NCBI GenBank assembly: GCA_020726505.1
Contig: JAHLEZ010000042.1
Coordinates: 248,001-312,000 of the forward strand
DNA: 64,000 bases
DNA from: Leptodontidium sp. MPI-SDFR-AT-0119
Lineage: Eukaryota > Ascomycota > Leotiomycetes > Helotiales > Leptodontidiaceae
Reading direction: 5' to 3'
The notes under the pieces were generated by a model, which was not told the origin of the DNA, searched no databases, and saw only the letters and a program-made list of their open reading frames with translations. Positions 32,029 to 40,810 of this stretch are shown here, in pieces (the stretch's first letter is position 1; every line of letters begins with the position of its first letter). Position numbers and translations under genes: made by a program.

Positions 32029-32718
32029 ATGATGAATTCACTCCAAAAAAGATCGATTTCGTTGTTACGCTCAAAGTCGTTACGACCGACGATCTCGATC
32101 TTCTGTGGGGCATCATCTGGAAATTCACCCGTTTATGTCAAAACGGCACGTGCACTTGCTTTTGCTTTGCACAAAAACAACATAAAGCTCGTTTACGGTG
32201 GTGGGACTAGTGGGTTGATGGGAGAAATTGCACGGACTTTAGTGCGTCTTTCTGGACCAACGTCTGTCCACGGTATCATCCCAGCTCCACTCCGTCAGTA
32301 TAAACAAAGAATGGATAAAGAGGATATTCCAAATGAGGAAATCTATGGCAGGACCACAGTCGTTAAAGATATGCATTCAAGGAAGCGATTAATGGCAGAG
32401 GCGGTGGTCTCGGGTGGCCCTGGAAGTGGATTTATTGCATTACCTGGTGGATACGGAACATTTGAAGAACTGATGGAGGTTGTTACATGGAATCAACTCG
32501 GTATCCACAATCGAGGTATAGTTGTTCTTAATGTTGAAGGGTATTGGGATTGTCTTATGGACTGGGTTGTTAAAGCTATTGATGCTGGGTTTGTGAATGA
32601 GAGAAACCAGAAAATGATTTCGGAAGCGACTGATGTTGAGGCAGCTGTAGATTCGCTGAAGAATTATCAAGCCTGCGAAGGGAGATTTGATTTAAAATGG
32701 ACAGATGGGGAGGTATAA
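32029..32718 (+). CDS. LOG family protein (cytokinin riboside 5'-monophosphate phosphoribohydrolase type)
   Basis: Intronless 229-aa ORF. Hallmarks: ISIFCGASSGNSPVYVKTA (22-40), VYGGGTSGLMG (55-65), the MHSRKRLM Arg (115-122) and PGGYGTFEELMEV (139-151), the PGGxGTxxE signature of the LOG / lysine-decarboxylase-like fold. Known: LOG proteins hydrolyse cytokinin riboside monophosphates (and related nucleotides) to free base and ribose 5-phosphate; several fungi make cytokinins this way. The length and all motif residues are normal, so the gene looks functional. MetMet at the start leaves a one-codon ambiguity. It sits between an MFS relic and a destroyed 2EXR gene, with no pathway partner (such as an IPT or P450) in this window, so its substrate in this fungus is inference. 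Confidence 0.93.
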   Translation: MMNSLQKRSISLLRSKSLRPTISIFCGASSGNSPVYVKTARALAFALHKNNIKLVYGGGTSGLMGEIARTLVRLSGPTSVHGIIPAPLRQYKQRMDKEDIPNEEIYGRTTVVKDMHSRKRLMAEAVVSGGPGSGFIALPGGYGTFEELMEVVTWNQLGIHNRGIVVLNVEGYWDCLMDWVVKAIDAGFVNERNQKMISEATDVEAAVDSLKNYQACEGRFDLKWTDGEV

Positions 32719-34039
32719 TTCTATGATTCAGCCACTCAGGCACCTGCTAGCAGAACGTCTTAACTAAGTTATCTGTCTTGTCGCTCCCTCAATTTCTTCA
32801 ACTTCCACTGAGGCATTTTCCAATCTGAGAACCTTTCCTTTTCTTCTTCCAGTCGTGCCTTGATAACAGCCTGTAGATTGCTTAGCCAAAAGGGGATGTC
32901 CGGAGCTTCAGTCGATAAGTCGATATCTTCTTCGACTAAGGGTCCTTTTGGAAGCTGACCACCATCGTAGACAATTGTCAATTCCTTCAGGTTTTCGAAA
33001 CGTGCTAACCTTTCTGCCTTCATTCGTCGTCTGCCATGTATTACTCCAGATCTCAATGTCGACCGCTAGATATTTAAGGTTCTCAATATCTCTTGCAGGT
33101 ACCGTGGCAGTGAGGTTTGATATCATACAACTTCTGCGAGCAGCCGCACGCCCTGCAAAGGGAACCTCCGACCAGGAGCAGCGTTTAACTGACTAGACTA
33201 GACTAGAATAACACGTATTATTCTAGTCTAGTCAAACGATTTTCACTATTATTCTAGTCTAATCAACTAATTAGTTGAATGACTTGATTAGTAATTGAAT
33301 AGTTATGAATAACAGTTACACGATCAACTCTCGGTTAAATTTTAAGCTTAAATTTGGGATCTATACCTATTTAAGTAAAGCTCCCGCGATTTTGCTTATC
33401 AAGCGAGAGTACGATAAGGAACCTTCGAGAATTAGCATCATACTTCTAGAGTTTTCTAAAGTATTAATAATTATTTATTAACGTATTACAAATACTAATA
33501 AGTGTATTTATAATGCTTTGAAATATAAAGAATCTTTTAGATTCGACGATTTGTCACCTAGTATTTTTTGTTGATTTGATTATTATAAAAAGAGCTAATA
33601 TCTCGTCTTTAATCGGATTTCTTCTCTTCAAATAATACTTCAAATACTTATAACAACCTAACTTGTTTATTATATTATATTAATCAACCTTTATATACTT
33701 ATAATATACTTCAAAATGTCTCAATCAACTTCAATTGCTAAGAATATTAAGCAAAACGCCGAAGACTTTGAATTAGACCCTCTTGAATTACAAGCTCCTA
33801 TTTTTAGACTTAAATATCTTAAAAAAGAGCTAGAAAAGCGAAAAAGTAACCCCGAATTACTCGAAAATTATCGAACTGTTACAGTTACATGCTTAATGCC
33901 TGGTTGCAAGTAAATTACTTTATTAACCCTTAAATTATATATATATTAATAATAAATATAGTATGAAATGGACCAATCAAGCTGTTAATAGATCGACAAG
34001 CAATTATCTTAGTCACTTTCGATATAGCCATAAAAGCAT

Positions 34040-34655
34040 TGTGGGAGGGATAAAGCCCAATAAACCACATAACAATAGAGGTAGCATGTAGTGAGGTACG
34101 GGAGAGTGTAACATGAGCCCTAGGCTCTATGTACTAGAGGATACCAATGTAACAAGAGGCACATAGGTACCAAGTGACAAGGAACAGGGAATGGGGATCT
34201 CCGAATAAGTTGGAGAATCTCCGACTACTCCGAGCAGGTGGAGAACTCCGAATCGGAGGAAAACTCTATATACTTACTAGGGTCAGTCACCTCCTTGAGG
34301 GGACAAGCTTGAGTTTTATCCCTGAACGCCAATCTGTACTTCAACTCAGCAATCTACACACATTGTCGCCTGTTACTTGTTCTGCCATACTGTGATCCCT
34401 CCTGCTGCCCTCCTACAGTATCCAACTGTTACAGAGAGATCCTAGGTGTAAGAAATCGCGGATCGATCAAATCTAAAGATAATACATATCTGAAGAGCAT
34501 GAAAAGTCGAGTGAGGGGAGGAGAAAAAAGTGTATTAGATAATATCTATAAACGTTCTTGGTTGTTGAGTTGTTTTCAAGTGTTGAGCCCTTTTATGTGG
34601 AAAGAACCTATCCGGTCAGGTGACAAAGAAGCTACCGAGAGCCTTCCCCACCACA
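34040..34655 (+). mobile_element. solo LTR, family A, inside hAT exon 2
   Basis: Starts TGTGGGAGGGATAAAGCCC and ends GAGCCTTCCCCACCACA, flanked by the 4-bp duplication GCAT (34036..34039, 34656..34659). About 284 bp is the LTR itself; the rest is a nested insertion at 34107. Related copies: 37428..37880 (inverted), 45971..46250 (inverted) and a 5'-truncated piece at 50271..50518. No internal retrotransposon sequence adjoins any copy. Confidence 0.85.
34107..34433 (+). mobile_element. solo LTR-like element, family B, nested in the family A LTR
   Basis: 327 bp starting TGTAACATGAGCC and ending CCAACTGTTACA, so TG...CA with a short TGTAACA/TGTTACA inverted terminus. The 5-bp duplication GAGAG flanks it (34102..34106, 34434..34438). 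The uninterrupted family A copies lack it, confirming insertion. It has no coding capacity. Confidence 0.85.
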
Positions 34656-35235
34656 GCATTAACTTAAATTCTATTCAAGCTGACATTAGTCAAGGTATAT
34701 ATACTCTTATTCTAATAACTTTAATCAAACGATTATTTACTAATAATTCAATTACTAGAAGAAATTACCGATTCGAGTCAACAAAGCTTAGAGCAAAGCT
34801 TTTCTAGTCAACAAAGCTCAGTTAGTATAAGGCCGCAAGCCTTTACTATAACTCACTTTAAGCGACTACTTTTAAACTTTATTATTTCAAATAATATATC
34901 GTTTTACGCTGTAACTACAGATAGCTTTAAGAAGCTATTATTTTATTTAAACAAGTAAGTTTACCTTATCTTTAAGGAATATATTATTATACTAATAATA
35001 ATAAAGAGAAACACCTTCAATATACACAAGAATGCTTACCGAAGAGCTAAGCTTAAGCTTTTCGACTAATAAAGCTTTGATAATCGAGCAATTAACAGAG
35101 CAAAAAGCTAATCAAGGAGGATTTTCTTTAACTCTTGACGCTTGGACTGCTATTAATCAAGACGCATATCTTGGAATTACTATGTAAATATTAAGTTAAT
35201 AAAGTTTTTAGGTTTATTATTACATAAATACTAAC

Positions 35236-35435
35236 TGTCGGTTTACTAGGTAGTAAAGGGGTGGTATCAAAAAGGTGGCACGTAGCACGAAAACCTGTGG
35301 TTCGTATGCTTTGTTATGCCTTTTATTTTGTACGTCTTTTCTAAGAAGGAGCTCGAGGGAGAGCTCCCTTATATGCTAGCTAGGAGGTCACGTGGTACAC
35401 GTAACCCCGGCATTCAGGCTTGACTATACATCCCA
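35236..35435 (-). mobile_element. 200-bp LTR-like insertion in hAT intron 4
   Basis: The insert lies between direct repeats ATACTAAC (35228..35235 and 35436..35443) and duplicates the intron's branch-point region. On the minus strand it begins TGGGATGTATAGTC, has a CATATAAGGGAG box and ends GTAAACCGACA (TG...CA). This suggests a short solo LTR, but the 8-bp duplication is longer than usual for LTRs, so the class is uncertain. Confidence 0.6.
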
Positions 35436-37427
35436 ATACTAACTCATTATAGTCATTATATTAACTCTCGATTTGAGCTAAAGTCTCACTTATTAGCTAT
35501 GCGAGAGCTCTCTGATATTCACTCTGGTATTTATATGAATTCGGTATTATTAGAAACTCTAAGAGAGTTTAATATCGAATATAATATTATCAGGTATATA
35601 TTAATACTTAATTATTAGTAATTATAATAACTAATGTATTACTTTAGTATTACACGAGATAACGCCTCTTCGAATAGCACTTCAATAGAAGCTCTTACAA
35701 AACACTACGAAAAAGAAGGCTTACGATTTCAAGGAGATATACCTTGTATTGCTCACGTATTAAATCTCGTGATTCAAGATATTATAAAAGGTATTATAAA
35801 AGAGGATTATGATTCCTCTTATATCAACGATATATATACAGAAGAAAACGATTCGGAAGAACAAAATACAAGTAAGTTAATCTAAATATAACTTATTATT
35901 AATAATATACTAATATTTTACAGATTACTCTATATGGCGAAAAGTTCGGAAGATTATAATTGGTTTGAAATATAATCAAGAAAATCGACGTGCTTTAAAT
36001 AATCAAATTAAAGCCTTTGAAATTTCAAATGCTCGATTTCCTCAACTCGGTAAGTAATCACTTAATAATTTTCGAAGATATTACTAATTAATAATTTATT
36101 TTTAGATCAAAAAACACGCTGGTCTTCCTCGTGTTATATGTTAAAAAAGTTCCTTTATATATGGGAAGCTATTAAAGCTGTTATTAACAGCTCAAACTCA
36201 AAGGCTTTTAGAAATAAGAGCCTAATTCTTACAGATATCGAATTACAATGGCTTAAGAACTTACTTTTAGTTCTAAATATCTTTGTTAAAGTTACTACAA
36301 AGCTTCAGGCCGAGAAATACCCGACAATATATTATATTATCCCTGAGGTTTATATAATATATAATAAGTTAGAAAATTTCAAAAGAACATTTAATGTAAG
36401 TTATTAATTCTTTTAATTATTATTTTTTTATTAAAAGTACTAATTAAGTTACTAGGATCCTCTATTTATAACTGCTATTGATAGAGGTATTGCAAAACTT
36501 CGAAAATACTATCCAAAAACCGGCGTTTTAGATAAAAGATCAAGAGCTTTATATTTAGCTTTGATTTTGGACCCTAGAATTAAAATGGAAGGATTACTTA
36601 ATATCGGGCTTAGTACCGGTATGATTTCGGATATTGAAGCTAGGCTTAAACGAGACTATCCAATGTAAGTTAACTTGTTATTAGTTATACCTTTTATTTT
36701 TATTAAATATTTACTAATAATATTATTTAGATATAAAGCGGATTATATTCGGCTTAATCCTATTCAAGAAGCTGAAGAAATAGATATTTATAACGACGAC
36801 GACGAGCTAGGAATATACGCTAAAAATGACGAATTAGAAGAATTTGAAGACGACGAAATTACAGCTTATTTTGAAGAAAAAAGGATCTCTCGTGAAGTAA
36901 GTTAACTTCTTCTTTAATATTAATATAATTAGTACTAATTACTTAATTTTTAGAGAAATCCTTTAGAATATTGGAGAGCTAATAGAGACAAATATAAGAT
37001 ATTATCTTTAATAGCTCAAAACTATCTTCAGATTCCCGCTGGCTCTGCTAGTAGCGAACGATTCTTTTCTCAAGGGGCTCTTATTATATCTAAAACGAGA
37101 AATAGATTATCAAAAGAGACTTTTGAGAAGATAATTTGCCTTAAAAACTGGGGAGTTATACCTATTGAAGAAGATATAGAATTAGTAAGGGCTAAACTAT
37201 TAAAAAAAAGAAGGGGAAAAGTTAGCAGATAACGAGGATAATCCATTTAGTATATAATTAGCTTATACTTATACTTTCAGTTAGATATATAATACATAGT
37301 TATTCTTTATATGTTTCTTGTAACGTCGAGCACCCCCATTCCGCCCACCCTTTTACACCAAAAACAGCGATTTTGAAGTATTAATATCTTTATAACTAAT
37401 TAATGAAAATTTATAATTTTTTTATAT

Positions 37428-37880
37428 TGTGGTGGGGAAGGCTCTCGGTAGCTCCTTTGTCACCTGACCGGATAGGCTCTTTCCACATAAAAGGGCTCAA
37501 CACTTGAAAACAACTCAACAACAAAGAACGTTTTGTGACGGTTCTGGTGCTAACGTCACGTGTTCAGGGGCTAGTGTTTCAGCTTTGAGGATATAGGGGT
37601 CAGCTCTTGTCAGCTACAGCTGTCCTTCTTCTGTATCTATTGTTCTAAGTACGAAGTGTATTGTCTTGAATCTGTCTGTCTTGAGTGCCTCCGTCACACG
37701 TACAGATTTTTATTAAATACACTTTTTTCTCCTCCCCTCCTTCAACTTTTCATGCTCTTCAGATATGTGTTATCTTTAGATTTGATCAATCCGCGATTTC
37801 CTACGCCTAGAATCTCTCCCGTACCTCACTACATGCTACCTCTCTTGTTGTGTGGCTTATTGGGCTTTATCCCCTCCACA
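37428..37880 (-). mobile_element. solo LTR, family A, inverted, inside the Fot1-like element
   Basis: Starts TGTGGTGGGGAAGG and ends TATCCCCTCCACA, with 4-bp duplication ATAT (37424..37427, 37881..37884). It is 453 bp because of a nested 165-bp insertion at 37534. Outside that insert it matches the LTR at 34040 read in reverse. Confidence 0.85.
37534..37698 (+). mobile_element. 165-bp LTR-like element, family C, nested in the family A LTR
   Basis: Starts TGTGACGGTTCTGG and ends GCCTCCGTCACA. It is absent from the other family A copies, where AACG joins TTTACAGATTTTT directly. The flanks share only CGT, so the expected 5-bp duplication (CGTTT) appears eroded. It has no coding capacity. Confidence 0.65.
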
Positions 37881-39297
37881 ATATTCGTACTTATTAGCTC
37901 TTCTTAACTGACTTTACAAAGACAAATATAATTTGGATTGTGAATCATTACGTAATATTAGATTTAAGTTTTTACATACAAAAAGCTCCAAAAATCACTT
38001 ACTAATAACTTCCTTAATAATTAATATAAATTCATAAAACTTAAAATACGTAGAGATCGTATACAAATCTTAAAGTTTGAAGAATTTTGAAGTAATTGTA
38101 TTAGTAGTTATGTTTTAATTATGTAATTAATTTCTCTCAAACAAATTATTTGTATGGTGCTTTATATTTTACTTAATTATAAAATTATTATTAATAGAAT
38201 TTACTTAAAACTTAGGAATCTTAAAAATTCATATATAATACACTTGAATTATAAATTTCAAGTTTTTATATTAATAATTATGGAAGTTATTAGAAAAATA
38301 AGAAAAATCATTTTTACACCAAATTTGTATGAGAGAAATTTCTTAGACTTTAAATACTTAGTTTGCAATATTACGTAATATGAAATAAACATCACTATAA
38401 AACATAAAAGATCTTATAAAAAATATTATAAATCTTTAGTTTCAGCTTATTCTATTAACAAATAATAAAAATATTAATTATTAAAAGTGGTGAGTTTTGG
38501 TGTAAAAGGGCGGGCGGAATGGGGGTGCTCGACATTATACTACAGATTACTAAATCATGTGATAAATTATTCAAGTTATTTAACTAATAATTGAATAAAT
38601 AATCTAGTCTATTCAAGTCAAATTCAAAATCGTTATTCTAGTCTATTCAATTACTAATCAGATTTAGTTGATTAGGAATTGAACTTGAATAATTTGTCAA
38701 AACGCTGACCAGGAGAGATAAATTGTGTCTACAGAGGGATTATGCAGAGCGTTTGTGGTTGAATAAGGAGTGCTGAAATTGGTTGGTATATTCTTAATCC
38801 TTCTGTGCGTGCCTCTTGACATATCTGAAATATGTACGGGAAGTTGCACCCCGAAAAGTATTCCAAGTTAGATTGGACTTTTCCATCTCCGGTAATTATC
38901 ATCTTCACGTGAGCTTCTGGTAAGGCGGCATCTGACAGGAATAATTCGAGATGTCACTGTATGTGTCCAGATATTTAGGCGTATTTCCTTCGGTAGATCT
39001 GTGAACTGTGAAAACATCGTAAATCTGCCGGACAGTTCTGGACTATGACATATTACTTCAAAGCTCAGAAATCCTGACATAATGTGTCATCCGTGGGATG
39101 GTGTCTCACACGAAAGCTGTCGTACCTTTTTCCTTTATAGCTAAACATTTTCTCATCATTCACAAAGAGTCGCATATTCAGTTCAAGTCACTGGCCAATC
39201 TTTGTACCTCAGAGGGTATGAAACTCAAACCTGCACCAATTAAACAGGAGCGTAAGAGTGAATCGAATTGGCTTTAGAAAGTTTGGTTCGAACCTTT

Positions 39298-39636
39298 ATG
39301 ATGGCCCTTCGAATGAGCAGCAAAGTTGATACACAGTCACAAGTTGATCTGCCGCCATTACATCAAGCGATTATGGAAAGCGATAGTTTAGAAATCAATC
39401 GGCTTCTAGCGGAAAACACCGATATTGAAGCTAGAAACGATCAAGGAAGAACGGCGTTACATCTAGTAGCCTTACTAGGGCTTGAGGACGTCGTGCAGTT
39501 GTTGCTTAAAGCAGATGCAGACATCGAAGTAAAGGACTTTGATGATATGACACCATTACATTATGCATCTTGGTACCTACACCAGGGGATTGTTAAGTTC
39601 TTAGAGTTGAAAAAATGGGGCAATATCAAGCACTGA
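39298..39636 (+). CDS. short ankyrin-repeat protein
   Basis: From ATG 39298 (MMALRMSSKVD) the ORF gives 112 aa with about two and a half ankyrin repeats: LPPLHQAIMESDSLEINRLL, RNDQGRTALHLVALLGLEDV and KDFDDMTPLHYASWYLHQGI. Known: ankyrin repeats bind other proteins. The product is much shorter than typical fungal ankyrin proteins and has no other domain, so it is probably a fragment of a larger gene. An upstream in-frame segment without ATG starts near 39268. Confidence 0.45.
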   Translation: MMALRMSSKVDTQSQVDLPPLHQAIMESDSLEINRLLAENTDIEARNDQGRTALHLVALLGLEDVVQLLLKADADIEVKDFDDMTPLHYASWYLHQGIVKFLELKKWGNIKH

Positions 39637-39979
39637 GCAGTACAGTGTATATGTTACCATAGCTTGTAATTCGTCAATTAGGATCTTTCTGTTTTGAGAA
39701 AAGCGTAAAAACTGATGACCAGTTTTGGATACATTCATGTGCCTTGGCTGCTCTATCATCAGGATATTTTTAGAATGCTGCCTAAATTGATCCGTATTGT
39801 TAGGACGTGACTCAATATTATCTCTTTGAAGTTGTGCTAAGTTCGGTATGGCTGACTTAGAGTGTATTTGCCCTTGATCTAAAATTAGCAGTTGCTAATT
39901 TCTGGCGATGTGAGGTGGCCGTATAAGTACAAATATTCCAACTTGTCTCCGTTGTTCCGGAACAACATTACAATCCCCG
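39637..39979. other. intergenic, putative promoter of the DUF7053-type gene
   Basis: About 340 bp without ORFs or recognised repeats, ending directly at the ATG of the next gene. Confidence 0.35.
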
Positions 39980-40810
39980 ATGTCAAAAAGAACAGTCTTT
40001 ACAACGGTAACGGCTTTGCCTGCCGGTATCACACGACAATCAGTTCTTGAAACTTTACACGATCATATGGCGATGATAGATCTCAATCCGCTGGTTGAAC
40101 GTTGGCATTCTATTAAGCCCTCCGCAGACGCTACCCCTGAAGAGTATCACTGCAGATGGTACCAGATGACTGACAAAGTAAATTACCTTCCTCTAGGACT
40201 TTATTCAGGAAGAGTTACATACAAAACCTGCTTTCACAATCTGGCAGATGGGCTACAAACACATGTCTATGCTCCATTGGGGCTAAGTATCAAGGAAAGG
40301 TGGACGGTTGGCGGTTCGCTGCCAGGAGAGCCAATAAAGGCGGTAGAACTAGGGCTAGGTTTGCCTATGAGTGGCCTTTGGCTGAGGGAAGATGTGACTT
40401 TGAAGTGCAGCATCTTCGCAACCAAATTTGTCAGGAAAAACCTAACGAAAGCTCATGCCAGGTTAGTGGATAGGCTGCTTGTGAAATCGCAACTAGCGGA
40501 CAGTGGGGGGTATGATGCTCAAATGTGGACGCAGCGATTCTATTTGCCTTTAAATTTGCCAACGAGTCCAGAAATCCAGCTGCCAATATTCTCACGAGAG
40601 CTTATAGATATAGATCGTACGACAGTGTTACCGGTGAATAATCTCGACAAGACAAGCGGAAAGAGCATCAACTCTACAAGTCCGGCACCTCTCATACCTA
40701 AGAAAAGCGAACTTCGCACTTTGATCGACAAACCTCACCAATCACCTTTTCAGAACTTTTCAAACTCTAATTCATGTATTGCAAATCATGTCATTGAGCT
40801 TGAAGCGTAA
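39980..40810 (+). CDS. DUF7053-type fungal protein, 276 aa
   Basis: Intact intronless ORF from ATG 39980 to TAA 40810. The N-terminal 170 residues match the fungal family annotated DUF7053: SKRTVFTTVTALPAGITRQS (2-21), ETLHDHMAMIDLNPLVERWH, YLPLGLYSGRVTYKTCFHNL, DGLQTHVYAPLGLSIKERWT, GGSLPGEP and LREDVTLKCSIF. The pattern of a small SRPBCC-like alpha/beta domain is plausible, but no catalytic residue is evident and function is unknown. The last 90 residues are Ser/Pro-rich and low-complexity, beginning after a conserved-looking HARLVDRLLVKSQ helix. No lesion was seen. The family name is from memory; the motif match is strong. Confidence 0.83.
   Translation: MSKRTVFTTVTALPAGITRQSVLETLHDHMAMIDLNPLVERWHSIKPSADATPEEYHCRWYQMTDKVNYLPLGLYSGRVTYKTCFHNLADGLQTHVYAPLGLSIKERWTVGGSLPGEPIKAVELGLGLPMSGLWLREDVTLKCSIFATKFVRKNLTKAHARLVDRLLVKSQLADSGGYDAQMWTQRFYLPLNLPTSPEIQLPIFSRELIDIDRTTVLPVNNLDKTSGKSINSTSPAPLIPKKSELRTLIDKPHQSPFQNFSNSNSCIANHVIELEA

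Larger units (their letters stand above)
33716..37232 (+). pseudogene. hAT transposase, 11 exons, disrupted only by a solo LTR
   Basis: Exons: 33716..33909, 33962..34694 (contains the LTR), 34759..34954, 35007..35183, 35453..35593, 35648..35871, 35924..36049, 36106..36395, 36456..36664, 36731..36896, 36954..37232. All introns are 52-66 nt except the fourth, enlarged by a 200-bp insert. Without the LTR and its 4-bp duplication the exons total 2115 nt, an exact 704-aa frame. Domains: BED finger CLMPGC-x-W with HFRYSH, split by intron 1; the core GGFSLTLDAWTAINQDAYLG, SITRDNASSNSTSIEAL and CIAHVLNLVIQDI; and C-terminal dimerisation RNPLEYWRANRDKYKIL with IPAGSASSERFFSQGA. No internal stop was seen outside the LTR, so the inactivation is recent. 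Confidence 0.87.
37323..38535. mobile_element. Fot1-like non-autonomous TIR element, copy 1
   Basis: The left end ACGTCGAGCACCCCCATTCC and the reverse complement of the right end ATGTCGAGCACCCCCATTCC match for about 40 bp (to TTTTACACCAAAA). TA borders both sides (37321-22 and 38536-37). The GTCGAGCACCC start recalls Fot1-type termini (established knowledge, approximate). The interior is AT-rich without a transposase. A family A LTR interrupts it, and the second copy at 49545 shows the uninterrupted sequence. Confidence 0.8.
33179..38707 (+). mobile_element. hAT transposon, 5529 bp, with 8-bp target duplication
   Basis: Ends are CAGCGTTTAACTGAC at the left and, reverse-complemented, CAGCGTTTTGACAAATTATT at the right. 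The 8-bp direct repeat ACCAGGAG flanks both (33171..33178, 38708..38715). Subterminal regions carry many copies of TATTCTAGTCTA and similar motifs, as expected for hAT transposase binding sites. The interior holds one 11-exon transposase gene plus later insertions at 34040, 35236 and 37323. Without them the element would be about 3.5 kb. Confidence 0.9.
32769..39080 (-). pseudogene. 2EXR-domain gene split by a 5.5-kb hAT insertion
   Basis: The N-terminal part (39080..38868) reads FTMFSQFTDLPKEIRLNIWT then SRIIPVRCRL, the start of the fungal 2EXR domain. After a frame change it continues FQICQEARTEGLRIYQPISA to about 38716. The rest lies across the insertion (33170..32769): MISNLTATVPARDIENLKYL, VDIEIWSN and, one frame off, RFENLKELTIVYDGGQLP, ending at 32769. 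Removing 33179..38707 and one copy of ACCAGGAG makes the frame run through the junction (VDTIYLSW joined to SEVPFAG). Two frameshifts show it was also decaying otherwise. Function of 2EXR proteins is unknown. Confidence 0.77.
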
